Source: Pseudomonas furukawaii
Lineage (GTDB): Bacteria; Pseudomonadota; Gammaproteobacteria; Pseudomonadales; Pseudomonadaceae
DNA: 64,000 nt
Reading direction: 5' to 3'
NCBI RefSeq assembly: GCF_002355475.1
Contig: NZ_AP014862.1
Coordinates: forward strand, 1,922,001 to 1,986,000
The position numbers and the translations under genes are program-made. The notes under the pieces are model-generated. The model saw nothing but the letters and a program-made list of their open reading frames with translations. It did not search any database and was not told the DNA's origin. Below, in pieces: positions 28,374 to 38,945 of this stretch; the stretch's first letter is position 1; every line of letters begins with the position of its first letter.

Positions 28374-28470
28374 CCCCGCTTTTTCCTGTTTGCGCCGGAT
28401 ATCGCGGCGGGAGCGAAGGCACTCGGCCTCGCCCCGCAGCTGTCCCGAACGATACGACTAGAGAGACCCC

Positions 28471-29505
28471 ATGACCGACCCTATTCGCCTGACCCAGTAC
28501 AGCCACGGCGCTGGCTGCGGTTGCAAGATCTCGCCCAAGGTGCTGGATGTGATCCTCGCCGGCAGCGGCGCGCAGAACCTCGACCCCAAGCTGTGGGTGG
28601 GTAACGCCTCCAGGGATGATGCCGCCGTCTACGCCCTCGATGAGGAGCGCGGCGTGGTGTCCACCACCGATTTCTTCATGCCCATAGTCGACGACCCCTA
28701 CGACTTCGGCCGCATCGCCGCCACCAACGCCATCAGCGATATCTACGCCATGGGCGGCGATCCGCTGATGGCCATTGCCATCCTCGGCTGGCCGGTCAAT
28801 GTGCTGCCGCCGGAAGTGGCCCGGGAGGTGGTCCGGGGCGGGCGCGCGGTGTGCGACGAGGCGGGCATCCCGCTGGCGGGCGGGCACTCCATCGACGCAC
28901 CCGAGCCCATCTTCGGCCTGGCCGTGACCGGCGTGGTGGACAAGCGCCATATGAAGCGCAACGACACCGCCACCGCCGGCTGCAAGCTGTACCTGACCAA
29001 GCCCCTGGGCATCGGCATCCTCACCACGGCGGAGAAGAAGGGCAAGTTGCGCGAGGCGGACATCGGCCTCGCCCGCGACTGGATGTGCACCCTGAACAAG
29101 CCCGGTAGCCGCTTCGGCAAGCTGGCGGGGGTGAAGGCCATGACCGATGTGACCGGCTTCGGCCTGCTCGGCCACCTGGTGGAGATGGCCGATGGCAGCG
29201 GCCTGACCGCCCAGCTGGATTTCGCCAGGGTACCGAGCCTGCCGGGCGTCGAGCATTACCTGGAGCAAGGCTGCGCGCCCGGCGGCACGCTGCGCAACTT
29301 CGAGAGCTACGGCCACCGCCTGGCGCCGCTTTCCGAGGTGCAGAAACTCCTGCTGTGCGACCCGCAGACCAGCGGCGGCCTGCTGCTGGCGGTGGAGCCC
29401 GAGGGGGAGGCGGAGTTTCTCGCCGTGGCCGAGGAGCTGGGCCTGGCCCTGGCGCCCATCGGCCAGATGCGCGAGCGACAGCGTCTCGCGGTCGAGGTGG
29501 TCTGA
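28471..29505 (+). CDS. selD: Selenide, water dikinase (selenophosphate synthetase)
   Basis: Makes selenophosphate, the selenium donor for selenocysteine and 2-selenouridine, from selenide and ATP. 344 residues, normal length. The N-terminal [13 protein letters not shown] carries Cys16 and Lys19, equivalent to catalytic Cys17 and Lys20 of E. coli SelD; the position is Cys, not Sec. [18 protein letters not shown] is also typical. The stop and the mnmH start share one base (TGATG), so the two are coupled. Confidence 0.97.
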   Translation: MTDPIRLTQYSHGAGCGCKISPKVLDVILAGSGAQNLDPKLWVGNASRDDAAVYALDEERGVVSTTDFFMPIVDDPYDFGRIAATNAISDIYAMGGDPLMAIAILGWPVNVLPPEVAREVVRGGRAVCDEAGIPLAGGHSIDAPEPIFGLAVTGVVDKRHMKRNDTATAGCKLYLTKPLGIGILTTAEKKGKLREADIGLARDWMCTLNKPGSRFGKLAGVKAMTDVTGFGLLGHLVEMADGSGLTAQLDFARVPSLPGVEHYLEQGCAPGGTLRNFESYGHRLAPLSEVQKLLLCDPQTSGGLLLAVEPEGEAEFLAVAEELGLALAPIGQMRERQRLAVEVV

Positions 29506-30608
29506 TGCGCCCGGATACCTCGAACTACCGCGATATCTTTCTCAACGATCGGCCGATGATGGACGCCCGCGCGCCCGTGGAGTTCGCCAAGGGCGCCTTC
29601 CCCCATACGGTGAACCTGCCGCTGATGACGGACATCGAGCGGCAGAGGGTCGGCACCTGTTACAAGCAGCATGGCCAGCAGGCCGCCATCGAGCTGGGCC
29701 ATCAACTGGTCAGTGGCGCCACCAAGGCCGAGCGCATCGAGGCCTGGGCCGCTTTCGCGCGGGCCAACCCCCAGGGCTATCTCTACTGCTTCCGGGGCGG
29801 GCTGCGTTCGCAGATCGTCCAGCAGTGGCTGAAAAGCGAGGCGGGAATCGATTACCCCCGCGTCAGCGGCGGCTACAAGGCCCTGCGCGCCTTCCTGGTG
29901 GAAACCACCCAGCAGGCGGTGGGGCAGTGCGATTTCGTCCTGGTGGGTGGATTGACCGGCACCGGCAAGACCGATGTGGTCGCCGAGCTGGCCAACAGCC
30001 TGGATCTGGAAGGCCACGCCAACCATCGGGGTTCCAGCTTCGGCAAGCGCGCCACGCCACAGCCGGCGCAGATCGATTTCGAGAACCGGCTGGCCATCGA
30101 CATCCTGAAGAAGCGCGCCGCCGGGCACGAACAGTTCGTGCTGGAGGACGAAGGGCGCATCGTCGGCAGCTGCTCGCTGCCGCTGGAGCTCTACCAGGGC
30201 ATGCAACGCTTCCCCATGGTCTGGCTGGAAGACAGCTTCGAGGACCGGGTGGAGCGCATCCTGCGGGATTACGTGGTGAACCTCTGTGCCGAGTTCATCG
30301 ACGCCCACGGCGATGAGGAGGGCTTCCCCCGCTTCGCCGAGCGCCTGCGGCAGAGCCTCGACAACATCCTCAAGCGCCTGGGCGGCGAGCGTCACCAGCG
30401 CATGGCGGCGCTGATGGACCAGGCGCTGGCGGAGCAGCGGGCCAGCGGGGCCGTGGACCTGCACCGTGGCTGGATCGAAGGGTTGCTGCGGGAATACTAC
30501 GACCCGATGTACGCCTACCAGCGGGAGAACAAGGCGTCGCGGATCGAGTTCGCCGGCGAGCAAGAGGCGGTGCTGGAGTACCTGCGGCAGCGGCGTCCCG
30601 CGCGCTAG
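29505..30608 (+). CDS. mnmH: tRNA 2-selenouridine synthase
   Basis: Protein of 367 residues (E. coli SelU/YbbB 364) that geranylates and then selenates 2-thiouridine at the wobble base of certain tRNAs, using selenophosphate. The N-terminal rhodanese domain has the catalytic Cys in [10 protein letters not shown]; a P-loop domain follows with Walker [13 protein letters not shown] at 29505 overlaps the selD stop by one base. It gives the locus a clear selenium function. Confidence 0.96.
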   Translation: MRPDTSNYRDIFLNDRPMMDARAPVEFAKGAFPHTVNLPLMTDIERQRVGTCYKQHGQQAAIELGHQLVSGATKAERIEAWAAFARANPQGYLYCFRGGLRSQIVQQWLKSEAGIDYPRVSGGYKALRAFLVETTQQAVGQCDFVLVGGLTGTGKTDVVAELANSLDLEGHANHRGSSFGKRATPQPAQIDFENRLAIDILKKRAAGHEQFVLEDEGRIVGSCSLPLELYQGMQRFPMVWLEDSFEDRVERILRDYVVNLCAEFIDAHGDEEGFPRFAERLRQSLDNILKRLGGERHQRMAALMDQALAEQRASGAVDLHRGWIEGLLREYYDPMYAYQRENKASRIEFAGEQEAVLEYLRQRRPAR

Positions 30609-30690
30609 GAGCCTGTCCGCGAACCGGGCCGCGCCATTCGCCGGCAAGCCGGCTCCCACGAGGCGGGCTTGCCCGCGAACCAATCCGCGC
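30609..30690. repeat. REP elements after mnmH
   Basis: About two degenerate REP arms (GCCATTCGCCGGCAAGCC then GGCTCCCACGAGGCGGGC-TTGCCCGCGAA) between the convergent mnmH and MHYT-GGDEF-EAL genes. They may end both transcripts. Confidence 0.65.
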
Positions 30691-30693
30691 GCT

Positions 30694-32886
30694 TCAGGTG
30701 GGATTGGGCCGCAGGGGCAGTACGTTGCTGGCGACGGAGCCCTGTTGCTGTCGCAGGAAGTCGGTGATGCCATCCAGGCGTTGGGGACGGCTGATCAGGT
30801 AGCCCTGGATGAAGTCGCACCCGTGGCTTTTCAGGAAGTCCAGTTGCTCGCGGCTTTCCACGCCCTCCGCCACCACCTGCAAGTGCAGCGTATGGGCCAT
30901 GCCGATGATGGCCTGGACGATCTCCATGTCGGCGTGGCTGCCGGGGAGGTCCATGATGAAGGAGCGGTCGATCTTCAGGGTGTCCAGCGGTAGGCGCTTG
31001 AGGTAGGCGAGGGAGGAGTAACCGGTACCGAAGTCGTCGATGGAGATGCAGAGGCCCAGGCTGCGCATGCACTCCAGCAGGTACAGGGCCTGGTTGACGT
31101 TGCTCATCAGGGCGTTCTCGGTGACCTCCAGTTCCAGCCGCCTGGGGTGGATGTCATGCGCCTGGAGGGTGTGTTTCACCTCGTCCACCAGGTCGTCGCG
31201 GCAGAGGTTCAGCGCCGAGCAGTTCACCGCCACGCGCAGGTCGGGAAACCCCTCGCCGGCGAGGATGGCCAGGTCCTGGCAGGCGCGGCGCAGCACCCAG
31301 GCGTCCAGCTCGGCGATGAAGCCGTTGGCCTCGGCCACGCCGATGAACCGGTCCGGCGGCAGCAATCCCAGTTGTGGATGCTGCCAGCGCACCAGTGCCT
31401 CCAGCTTGACCACCTGGCCATTGCGCAGGTCGAGGATGGGTTGGTAGGTGAGGAAGAGGCCGTTGTCCCGGCTCAGGGCCAGGTGCAGCTCCTCTTCCAG
31501 CTGCAGTTCGAAGGTGGCCTTGTTCTTCAGGTGCCGGCTGAAGAAATGCAGGTTGTTGCGCCCGCTGCTCTTGGCCTGGTAGAGGGCGAGGTCCGCGTGC
31601 TTGAGCAGTTCCTCGCAGGTCTCGCCATCATCGGGGTAGAGACTGATGCCGATGCTGGTGGTCATGCTGAAGGTGCGACCGGCGAGTGTGATGGGGGCCT
31701 TCATCTGCTCCATGATGCGTTGGGCCAGCGCCTTGGCTTCGGCCAGGTTCTCCAGGCTGGCGAGCACGCAGAACTCATCGCCGCCCAGGCGCGCGAGCAT
31801 GTCCTCGCGGCGTAGCGCCGCACGGACCCGCTCCGAGACTTCCCTGAGCAACTGGTCGCCGGCGTCGTGTCCCAGGTTGTCGTTGACCCGCTTGAAGTGA
31901 TCAATGTCGAGGAACATCACCGCCAGGGAATGCTGGTGCCGGGCATGCTGCTCCAGTTTCTCGGCGAAGAACTCGTTGAAGGCGCGACGGTTGGGCAGGC
32001 TGGTCAGGGGGTCCACATGGGCCACGTTCTGCAGGGCCACCTTCACCTGTTCCAGCTCCCGCAGCAGGCCGTTGACCCGTTGCAGGTCGATCTCCTTGCT
32101 CTGCAGCTTCTTGTCGGTCCAGGCCACGCCGAGGGAGAAGAGCAGCACCATGCCGGCGATCACCGCGAGGCCGAGGCCCAGGCCCTGGGCGTTGTCGGTG
32201 GCGGTCGGGATCAGCGCCGTACCGACGGGAACGGTCATCTGCAAGGCCTGCATGCCGGTGAAGTGCATGCTGAAGATGGCCATGCCCATCGCCAGGCTGG
32301 CGGGAATCTTCAGCAGGTGGCGGCCTTCGTCCGGGTTCCGGAAAAAGGCGGATAGCAGCGTGGCCGCGAGGCTGGCGCCAATGGCGATGGCTACTGACAG
32401 TGCGACCAGGGTGGGTTGGTAGTGGAGCGTGGCGGGAGAACGAACGGCGGCCATGCCGGTGTAGTGCATGGCGGTGATGCCGAGGCCGATCACCAGGGCG
32501 GCCGACAGGTGCTGGCTTGTGGTGATGCGGGGGCGGCCGAGGATATGCATGCCCACCAGGCAGGCGCTCGTGACCAGTAGCAGGGAGAGGGCGGTGGTGG
32601 GGATGTCGTACTGGATGCTCACCGGTGCTTCGAAGGCCAGCATGGCGATGAAGTGCATCGCCCAGATGCCGCCACCCAGGCAGCCGGCGCCCAGCCAGCT
32701 CCAGCGTCGGCGATTCTCGGGCTGCTGGGCGTTGGCCACCCGCTCGGCCATGTCGAACGCGCAGTAGCCCGCCGCCGAGGCCACCAGGAAGGCCAGCAGC
32801 ACCAGCCAGGTGTTGTGGCTGCAGGCCAGGAGAACCTGGCCGTCCGCCGGAAGTTCATTGCCGAAGCGCAGGCCCAGCCAGTCCAT
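30694..32886 (-). CDS. MHYT-GGDEF-EAL c-di-GMP turnover protein (MucR/NbdA-like)
   Basis: Integral membrane protein of 730 residues. The N-terminal seven-helix MHYT domain has MHFIAM, MHYTGM and MHFTGM motifs, which may bind a metal and sense O2, CO or NO. The GGDEF site is intact (RLGGDEF) with an RxxD inhibitory site (RRED) five residues before it. The EAL domain retains KLEALVRW, the DDFGTG loop and VAEGVES. Both synthesis and hydrolysis of c-di-GMP are therefore possible. The intact GGDEF is more like MucR than NbdA. ATG at 32886 is chosen because AAGGGA stands 9 bases upstream; 32946 and 32895 are alternatives. Confidence 0.92.
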   Translation of the reverse strand: MDWLGLRFGNELPADGQVLLACSHNTWLVLLAFLVASAAGYCAFDMAERVANAQQPENRRRWSWLGAGCLGGGIWAMHFIAMLAFEAPVSIQYDIPTTALSLLLVTSACLVGMHILGRPRITTSQHLSAALVIGLGITAMHYTGMAAVRSPATLHYQPTLVALSVAIAIGASLAATLLSAFFRNPDEGRHLLKIPASLAMGMAIFSMHFTGMQALQMTVPVGTALIPTATDNAQGLGLGLAVIAGMVLLFSLGVAWTDKKLQSKEIDLQRVNGLLRELEQVKVALQNVAHVDPLTSLPNRRAFNEFFAEKLEQHARHQHSLAVMFLDIDHFKRVNDNLGHDAGDQLLREVSERVRAALRREDMLARLGGDEFCVLASLENLAEAKALAQRIMEQMKAPITLAGRTFSMTTSIGISLYPDDGETCEELLKHADLALYQAKSSGRNNLHFFSRHLKNKATFELQLEEELHLALSRDNGLFLTYQPILDLRNGQVVKLEALVRWQHPQLGLLPPDRFIGVAEANGFIAELDAWVLRRACQDLAILAGEGFPDLRVAVNCSALNLCRDDLVDEVKHTLQAHDIHPRRLELEVTENALMSNVNQALYLLECMRSLGLCISIDDFGTGYSSLAYLKRLPLDTLKIDRSFIMDLPGSHADMEIVQAIIGMAHTLHLQVVAEGVESREQLDFLKSHGCDFIQGYLISRPQRLDGITDFLRQQQGSVASNVLPLRPNPT

Positions 32887-33179
32887 AGAGCGCATTCCCT
32901 TGCTGACGGTTGAACGGGGGGAGGTGTGAGGGGGTTGCTGGCACAATGCTGCCAGTATAGCCAGCGTGCTCGCCGAGCCCCCGCCGGGCGTGGCCTGGCG
33001 CCGAGTGGTCGATACGACGGGATGGTCGGTCGGGGCGGGGGCGGCCCCCTTTCAGCATCGGGTTACATAAAGACTACGAATGGTCGCAGACAGCCGCCGA
33101 GGGAAGCCTCTAGATTGCTGCTTCGCGCCCGCCATACGGTTACCCGGGCACCTGACGACAATAACGAGACCGATGTCCC

Positions 33180-34502
33180 ATGCAGCAAACCCCTCAAGCG
33201 ACCAATGCCTGGCGTGTGCTCTTCCTGCTGTTCCTGGCGAACCTGTTCAACTTCTTCGACCGCACCATCCCGGCCATCATCATCGAACCGGTGCGCCATG
33301 AGTGGAGCCTGAGCGATTTTCAGCTGGGCCTGATCGGTACCGCCTTCACCCTGGTCTATGCCGTTGCCGGCGTACCCCTGGGGCGGCTGGCGGACACCGG
33401 CGCGCGGCGGAAGATCATGGGCTGGGGGCTCGCGATCTGGAGCGCGCTGACGGCCGTCAATGGCCTGGCCTGGAACTTCTGGAGCTTCCTGCTGATACGC
33501 ATGGGCGTGGGGATCGGCGAGGCGAGCTACGCGCCGGCAGCCAACTCGCTGATCGGCGACCTGTTCCCGGCCCACAAGCGCGCGCGGGCCATGGGCATCT
33601 TCATGCTCGGCCTGCCGCTGGGACTGGTGCTGGCGTTCTTCACTATCGGCGCCATGGTCAAGGCCTTCGACAGCTGGCGCGCGCCCTTCTTCATCGCGGC
33701 GGTTCCGGGGCTGATCCTCGCGGTGTTCATGTTCTTCATCAAGGAGCCGGCCCGGGGCGCCGCCGAAGCGGTGCGGTCGGCCGCCGTCGCCCCCCTGGAC
33801 AGGCCATTGCGTCGCGTCCTGGCCATTCGCACCTTCTGGTGGCTGACCCTGGCGGGCCTGACCTTCAACTTCGCCACCTACGCCACCAACTCCTTCCTGG
33901 TGCCGATGCTGCAACGCTACTTCCTCATGCCCCTGGAGCAGGCGGCCATCGCCACCGGGGTGATCACCGGGCTCACCGGACTGGTGGGGCTGACGCTGGG
34001 CGGCTGGGTGGCGGACAAGGTGCATCAGAAGTCCGAGCGGGGGCGCCTGTTGCTGGCGGCCTTCAGCATGGCGGTGGCGGCGGCCTGCACCGGCTACGCG
34101 CTGATCGCCGGGCGTATCGACATCGGCCTGTTCGTCGGGGTGTTCAGTGTCGGCTGGCTGTTCGCCTACAACTTCTACACCTGCGTCTACACCGCCATCC
34201 AGGACGTGGTGGAGCCGCGCCTGCGGGCGACCGCGATGGCGCTGTTCTTCGCCGGGCTGTACCTGCTGGGCGGTGGACTGGGGCCAGTGGTGGTGGGGTT
34301 GCTGTCCGACCATTACTCCCAGGTGGCCATGCTGGCGGCGGGCGCCACCGAGATGAACGAGACCTTCAAGGCGGAGGGCCTGCACAACGCCCTGTACCTG
34401 GTGCCGGTGGCCCTGACCCTGACCCTGCTGGCGCTGTTCCAGGCGTCCCGTTGCTTCGTCCGCGATGCGGCGATCATGCGCGCGGGGCTGGCGGCGGCCT
34501 GA
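33180..34502 (+). CDS. MFS transporter, Spinster-like
   Basis: Major-facilitator carrier of 440 residues with 12 hydrophobic segments. LANLFNFFDRTIPA in helix 1, the GRLADTGARRKIM loop between helices 2 and 3, and GVGIGEASYAPAANSLI in helix 4 are characteristic of the Spinster-like group. The substrate is unknown. The ATG at 33180 begins MQQTPQATNAW; the 293-base gap before it (32887-33179) shows no clear operator. A REP element follows the stop. Confidence 0.85.
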   Translation: MQQTPQATNAWRVLFLLFLANLFNFFDRTIPAIIIEPVRHEWSLSDFQLGLIGTAFTLVYAVAGVPLGRLADTGARRKIMGWGLAIWSALTAVNGLAWNFWSFLLIRMGVGIGEASYAPAANSLIGDLFPAHKRARAMGIFMLGLPLGLVLAFFTIGAMVKAFDSWRAPFFIAAVPGLILAVFMFFIKEPARGAAEAVRSAAVAPLDRPLRRVLAIRTFWWLTLAGLTFNFATYATNSFLVPMLQRYFLMPLEQAAIATGVITGLTGLVGLTLGGWVADKVHQKSERGRLLLAAFSMAVAAACTGYALIAGRIDIGLFVGVFSVGWLFAYNFYTCVYTAIQDVVEPRLRATAMALFFAGLYLLGGGLGPVVVGLLSDHYSQVAMLAAGATEMNETFKAEGLHNALYLVPVALTLTLLALFQASRCFVRDAAIMRAGLAAA

Positions 34503-34517
34503 GGGCGGTCGGTGGTG

Positions 34518-34569
34518 AGGGCTTGCCCGCGAAGCGGTCCGCGTCCTTCGCCGGCAAGCCGGCTCCTAC
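34518..34569. repeat. REP element
   Basis: One REP unit, GGGCTTGCCCGCGAAGC... to TCGCCGGCAAGCCGGCTCCTAC, between the convergent MFS and rapA genes. Confidence 0.75.
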
Positions 34570-34583
34570 GTCCCGGGAGCCGT

Positions 34584-37433
34584 TTAGCCGGCCACCAGCA
34601 CCCGGATCGACTCCAGGCGCAGGGCCGCCTTGTCCAGCAGCTGCAGGCCTTCGTCACGCTGGTGGCGGACGGCCTCCAGCTCGCTGTCGCGAACGGTCGG
34701 GTTGACCGCCTGGAGCGCGGTCAGGCGGGCCAGCTCCTCGTCCAGCTCGGCCTTCAGGCGGCGCTGGGCCTCGGTGACGCGTTCGATGTGGCGCGGCGCG
34801 ACCTTGGCCTCGGCGGCGTTGATCTGCTTGGCCAGCACGTCACGCTGGGCCTGGACGAACTTGTTGGCGCTGCCACGGGGCACCGATTCCAACTGGTCGT
34901 TCAGGGTGTCGAAGCCGACCTTGGCCGCCAGGTCGTTGCCGTTGCCGTCCAGCAGGCAGCGCAGCGCCTTGGGCGGCAGGAAGCGGCTCAATTGCAGGGC
35001 GCGGGGAGCGACCGCCTCGCTGACGTAGATCAGCTCCAGCAGCACGGTGCCGGGTTTCAGCGCCTTGTTCTTGATCAGCGCCACGGCGGTGTTGCCCATG
35101 GAGCCGGACAGCACCAGGTCCATGCCGCCCTGCACCATGGGGTGTTCCCAGGTGAGGAACTGCATGTCCTCGCGGGACAGGGCCTGGTTGCGGTCGTAGG
35201 TGACGGTCACGCCTTCGTCGTCGCCCAGGGGGAAACCGGCGTCCAGCATCTTCTCGCCGGGCTTGAGCACCAGGGCGTTCTCGGAATGGTCCTCGCTGTC
35301 GATGCCGAAGGCCTCGAACAGGCTCTCCATATAGATAGGCAGCGCGAACTGGTCGTCCACCTCGAGGATGTCTTCCACCAGGCGTTCGCCTTCGCCGGCG
35401 CCGCCGGAGTTCAGCTCCAGCAGGCGGTCGCGGCCGTTGTGCATCTCGCCTTCCAGACGCTTGCGCTCGGCTTCGGCTTCCTGCACCAGGGTGTCCCAGG
35501 CACCGTCGTCGCCGCCTTCCAGCATCGGCAGCAGCTGCGGGCCGAAGCGGTGCTGCAGGGCGCTGCCGGTGGGGCAGGTGGCGAGGAAGGCGTTCAGGGC
35601 CTGGTGATACCACTGGAAGAGACGCTCCTGGGGGCTGTTCTCCAGGTAGGGCACGTGCAACTGGATGGTGTGCTTCTGGCCGATGCGGTCCAGGCGGCCG
35701 ATGCGCTGTTCCAGCAGGTCAGGGTGGGCCGGCAGGTCGAACAGCACCAGATGGTGGGCGAACTGGAAGTTGCGGCCCTCGGAGCCGATTTCCGAGCAGA
35801 TCAGCACCTGGGCGCCGAACTCCTCGTCGGCGAAGTAGGCGGCCGCACGGTCCCGCTCGAGGATGCTCATGCCCTCGTGGAAGACGGTGGCGGGGATGCC
35901 GGAACGCACCCGCAGGGCGTCTTCCAGGTCCAGGGCGGTTTCCGCGTGGGCGCAGATGACCAACACCTTGAATTTCTTCAGCATCTTCAGGGTGTCGATC
36001 AGCCACTCGACGCGCGGGTCGAATCGCCACCAGCGCTCGTTCTCGTCCGCACCGTCCTGCTGGGCCTGGAAGCTGACTTCCGGGTAGAGGTCCGGGTGAT
36101 CGCCGATGGGCAGCTCCATGTACTCGGAGGGGTTCGGCAGCGGGTAGGGGTGCAGCTGGCGCTCGGGGAAGCCCTGCACGGCGGCGCGGGTGTTGCGGAA
36201 CAGCACACGGCCGGTGCCGTGGCGGTCCAGCAGCTCGCGCACCAGGCGCGGAGCCGCCTCGGCGTCGCCGGCGGCCAGGGCCTTGAGCAGGTCTTCGCCT
36301 TCCTCGCCGAGGAAGCCCTTGATGGTGGCTTCGGCCTTGTCGCTCAGGCGGCCCTGGTCCAGCAGCTCCTGGACGGCTTCGGCCACCGGGCGGTAGTTGG
36401 CGCTTTCCGCGCGGAAGGCTTCCAGGTCGTGGAAGCGGTTCGGGTCCAGCAGGCGCAGGCGGGCGAAGTGGCTTTCCTGGCCCAACTGCTCCGGGGTGGC
36501 GGTGAGCAGCAGCACGCCGGGGACGACCTCGGCCAGTTGCTCCACCAGGCGGTATTCGGGGCTGGCCTGTTCCGGGTGCCAGACCAGGTGGTGGGCTTCG
36601 TCCACCACCAGCAGGTCCCAGCCGGCGGCGAAGGCGGCGTCCTGGGCGCGCTCGCTGGACTTCAGCCACTCCAGGGAGACCAGCGCCAACTGGCTGTCCT
36701 CGAAGGGGTTGCTGGCGTCGCTTTCGGCGAAGCGCTCGGCGTCGAACAGGGCCACCTGCAGGTTGAAGCGGCGGCGCATCTCCACCAGCCACTGATGCTG
36801 GAGGTTCTCCGGCACCAGGATCAGCACGCGGCTGGCGCGGCCGGAAATCAGCTGGCGATGGATCACCAGGCCCGCTTCGATGGTCTTGCCCAGGCCCACT
36901 TCGTCGGCCAGGAGGACGCGGGGCGCGACGCGGTCGGCGACTTCACGGGCGATGTGCAACTGGTGGGCGATGGGCTGGGCGCGGGCGCCGGAGAGCCCCC
37001 AGAGCGGGGACTGCAGCAGGCGCGAACGGTGCTCCAGGGTGTGGTAGCGCAGGGCGAACCACTTGTGCGGGTCGATCTGGCCGGCGAACAGGCGGTCGTT
37101 GGCCAGGCGGAACTGGATGAAGTTGTTCAGCTGGGTCTCGGGCAGCGTCCGCGGCTCGTTCTGCGCGGTGATGCCGTGGTAGACCAGCAGCCCGTCGACG
37201 TCTTCGACTTCCTGGACGTTCAGCTTCCAGCCTTCGAAATGGGTGATCTCGTCGCCGGGGGCGAAGCGCACGCGGGTCAGGGGCGCGTTGCGCAGCGAGT
37301 ACTGGCGGGTGTCGCCAGTGGCCGGGTAGAGCACGGTGAGCAGTCGGTCATCCAGTGTCAGGATGGTCCCGAGCCCCAGCTCCGCTTCGCTGTCACTGAT
37401 CCAGCGTTGCCCCGGTTGATACTGCTGCGCCAT
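34584..37433 (-). CDS. rapA: RNA polymerase-associated protein RapA
   Basis: Swi2/Snf2-type ATPase of 949 residues (E. coli 968) that recycles stalled RNA polymerase. N-terminal Tudor-like domains ([17 protein letters not shown]) precede motif [19 protein letters not shown] box VVDEAHHL and motif [17 protein letters not shown]. The start at 37433 gives [11 protein letters not shown] after GGGAGACACGC; the longer open frame to 37727 overlaps an oppositely oriented gene and is not supported. Transcribed alone. Confidence 0.96.
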   Translation of the reverse strand: MAQQYQPGQRWISDSEAELGLGTILTLDDRLLTVLYPATGDTRQYSLRNAPLTRVRFAPGDEITHFEGWKLNVQEVEDVDGLLVYHGITAQNEPRTLPETQLNNFIQFRLANDRLFAGQIDPHKWFALRYHTLEHRSRLLQSPLWGLSGARAQPIAHQLHIAREVADRVAPRVLLADEVGLGKTIEAGLVIHRQLISGRASRVLILVPENLQHQWLVEMRRRFNLQVALFDAERFAESDASNPFEDSQLALVSLEWLKSSERAQDAAFAAGWDLLVVDEAHHLVWHPEQASPEYRLVEQLAEVVPGVLLLTATPEQLGQESHFARLRLLDPNRFHDLEAFRAESANYRPVAEAVQELLDQGRLSDKAEATIKGFLGEEGEDLLKALAAGDAEAAPRLVRELLDRHGTGRVLFRNTRAAVQGFPERQLHPYPLPNPSEYMELPIGDHPDLYPEVSFQAQQDGADENERWWRFDPRVEWLIDTLKMLKKFKVLVICAHAETALDLEDALRVRSGIPATVFHEGMSILERDRAAAYFADEEFGAQVLICSEIGSEGRNFQFAHHLVLFDLPAHPDLLEQRIGRLDRIGQKHTIQLHVPYLENSPQERLFQWYHQALNAFLATCPTGSALQHRFGPQLLPMLEGGDDGAWDTLVQEAEAERKRLEGEMHNGRDRLLELNSGGAGEGERLVEDILEVDDQFALPIYMESLFEAFGIDSEDHSENALVLKPGEKMLDAGFPLGDDEGVTVTYDRNQALSREDMQFLTWEHPMVQGGMDLVLSGSMGNTAVALIKNKALKPGTVLLELIYVSEAVAPRALQLSRFLPPKALRCLLDGNGNDLAAKVGFDTLNDQLESVPRGSANKFVQAQRDVLAKQINAAEAKVAPRHIERVTEAQRRLKAELDEELARLTALQAVNPTVRDSELEAVRHQRDEGLQLLDKAALRLESIRVLVAG

Positions 37434-37589
37434 GCGTGTCTCCCTGAGATGAAAAAAGCCGCGTATGTTAACGGAACCGAGGGCGCAGGGCGACGCCGGA
37501 GTCGGACCGACCATCCGCCAAAGTGTAGCGACCGCCGGTAAAGAAGCACCCGCAACGGCCGACAGACTGACTAAAGGAGGGCCCATCCC

Positions 37590-37886
37590 ATGTTGCCGCC
37601 CATTCCCCAGAGCCTGCTTCCGGTCTCCGCCCAGCACGATGCGGTCAAGCCGCGCCCGGATATCCCCCCTGTCACACCCCTTCAGGAAAGCGCCCAGGAG
37701 AGCGCGGTCAACCTGGACAAGCGCCATCCCCAGGAGGCGGAGGAGCTGTTGCGCGAAGAGCAGCGGCGGCGACAGCGGCGCGGTTACACGCCCCAGGAGC
37801 TGGCGGACGGCGAGGTGGCCACGGAGGACCGCGCGGGGCTGGAGGAGCTGCCGAGGCAGGGGCTCTGGGTGGATATCGAGGTCTGA
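37590..37886 (+). CDS. Conserved small hydrophilic protein
   Basis: 98 residues, proline-rich at the N-terminus ([12 protein letters not shown]), then a charged helix ([18 protein letters not shown]) and an acidic end. An unusually strong AAAGGAGG ribosome site precedes the ATG by about 9 bases. No signal, membrane segment or known domain recognised. It lies divergent from rapA and 40 bases before alkB. Function unknown. Confidence 0.7.
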   Translation: MLPPIPQSLLPVSAQHDAVKPRPDIPPVTPLQESAQESAVNLDKRHPQEAEELLREEQRRRQRRGYTPQELADGEVATEDRAGLEELPRQGLWVDIEV

Positions 37887-37926
37887 CGGTCGCAGACTGT
37901 TCTCCCCACCTCAGGAGCCGACGCCG

Positions 37927-38523
37927 TTGGACCTGTTCGACGATATGCCTCTCCAGCTTCCCGATGCCGAACTGCGCTTCGAGCCCCGATTCCTCGACGC
38001 GACGGAGGCCAGCGACTGGCTGGCCCGGCTCCTGCTCGAGACACCCTGGGAGCAGCCCTGCGTCCAGCTTCATGGGCGCTACCATCCAGTGCCCCGGCAG
38101 GTCGCCTGGTACGGCGACCCCGGGGCACGCTACCGCTATTCCGGCCTGACCCACGACCCGCTGCCCTGGACGCCACTGCTGGCGGAGATTCGCGCACGGG
38201 TGGTGGAGGCGGTGGGACAGCCGCTCAATGGCGTGCTGCTCAACCATTACCGCGATGGCCAGGACGCCATGGGCTGGCACAGCGATGACGAGCCCGAGCT
38301 GGGGCGCAACCCGCTGGTGGCGTCCCTCAACCTCGGCGGCACCCGGCGCTTCGACCTGCGCCGCAAGGGCAGCGGCCGCATCGAGCACTCCCTGGAGCTG
38401 GGGCATGGCGCCCTACTGGTCATGAGCGGGCCGACGCAGCATTATTGGCAGCATCAGGTGGCCAGGACCCGCACCCCCTGCGCCCCTCGCCTCAACCTCA
38501 CCTTCCGCTGGATCCGCAGATGA
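37927..38523 (+). CDS. alkB: Alpha-ketoglutarate-dependent DNA repair dioxygenase AlkB
   Basis: Fe(II)/2-oxoglutarate dioxygenase of 198 residues that removes methyl lesions from DNA or RNA bases. The metal site is HSD in MGWHSDDEPEL plus His in TQHYWQHQV; the C-terminal RLNLTFR holds the 2-oxoglutarate arginine and the RxNxTFR signature. The start is probably TTG at 37927 (MDLFDDMPL), with CAGGAG 9 bases upstream; ATG at 37945 is the alternative. The stop overlaps the next small gene by 4 bases. Confidence 0.93.
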   Translation: MDLFDDMPLQLPDAELRFEPRFLDATEASDWLARLLLETPWEQPCVQLHGRYHPVPRQVAWYGDPGARYRYSGLTHDPLPWTPLLAEIRARVVEAVGQPLNGVLLNHYRDGQDAMGWHSDDEPELGRNPLVASLNLGGTRRFDLRRKGSGRIEHSLELGHGALLVMSGPTQHYWQHQVARTRTPCAPRLNLTFRWIRR

Positions 38524-38675
38524 GCAACGACGACAACCTGATCGACTTCGGCGCCGAGCGCGACAAGCGCATCCATGATGTCCATGACCGGCGCCTGAAC
38601 GACATGCGCAAGGCGTTCGAGCAGGCCATGCCCCTGCCCAAGGGCAAGAAAGGCAAGAAGCCGAAGAAGCGCTGA
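38520..38675 (+). CDS. Small lysine-rich protein coupled to alkB
   Basis: 51 residues: an acidic N-terminus (MSNDDNLIDFGAERDK), a central helix and a basic tail (KGKKGKKPKKR). ATGA overlap with the alkB stop implies coupled translation. Very small but with Pseudomonas-like codon use. No known domain; the basic tail could bind nucleic acid, which is only inference. Confidence 0.65.
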   Translation: MSNDDNLIDFGAERDKRIHDVHDRRLNDMRKAFEQAMPLPKGKKGKKPKKR

Positions 38676-38945
38676 GCCCCGTTCTCTCGGGCGCGGCGCA
38701 CGGCCGTCCTGAAGCGTGACAACGAGCCATCGGCGCTGCTGGTGACGAGTCGAGTCGCGGAGCCTGCAGGGTGGCTCCGCTACAAGTGAAACCCCTGCGC
38801 ACCCCGTCCGGGACACCGGGGCTCGGCTGCGCTCAGCCGTTGTCAGGATGAGATCCGGGGGCAAGGCGGAATCTGGGCGGTGCGCATGGCACACCCTACG
38901 GACGGCCCCTTTCCCCGGGAAGTCCCTCCCTCCCCACACCCCCTG
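38676..38945. other. Intergenic stretch with partial GTAGGGTGCGC element
   Basis: 270 bases after the small alkB-linked gene. About 38877-38900 contains a degenerate copy (GGTGCGCATGGCACACCCTAC) of the 16951 element. Nothing else is recognised, and no convincing small reading frame. Confidence 0.5.

Noticed and set aside
34512-37541. 1009-codon + strand frame opposite rapA
   Set aside because: Shadow of rapA; rapA has all helicase motifs, this has none.
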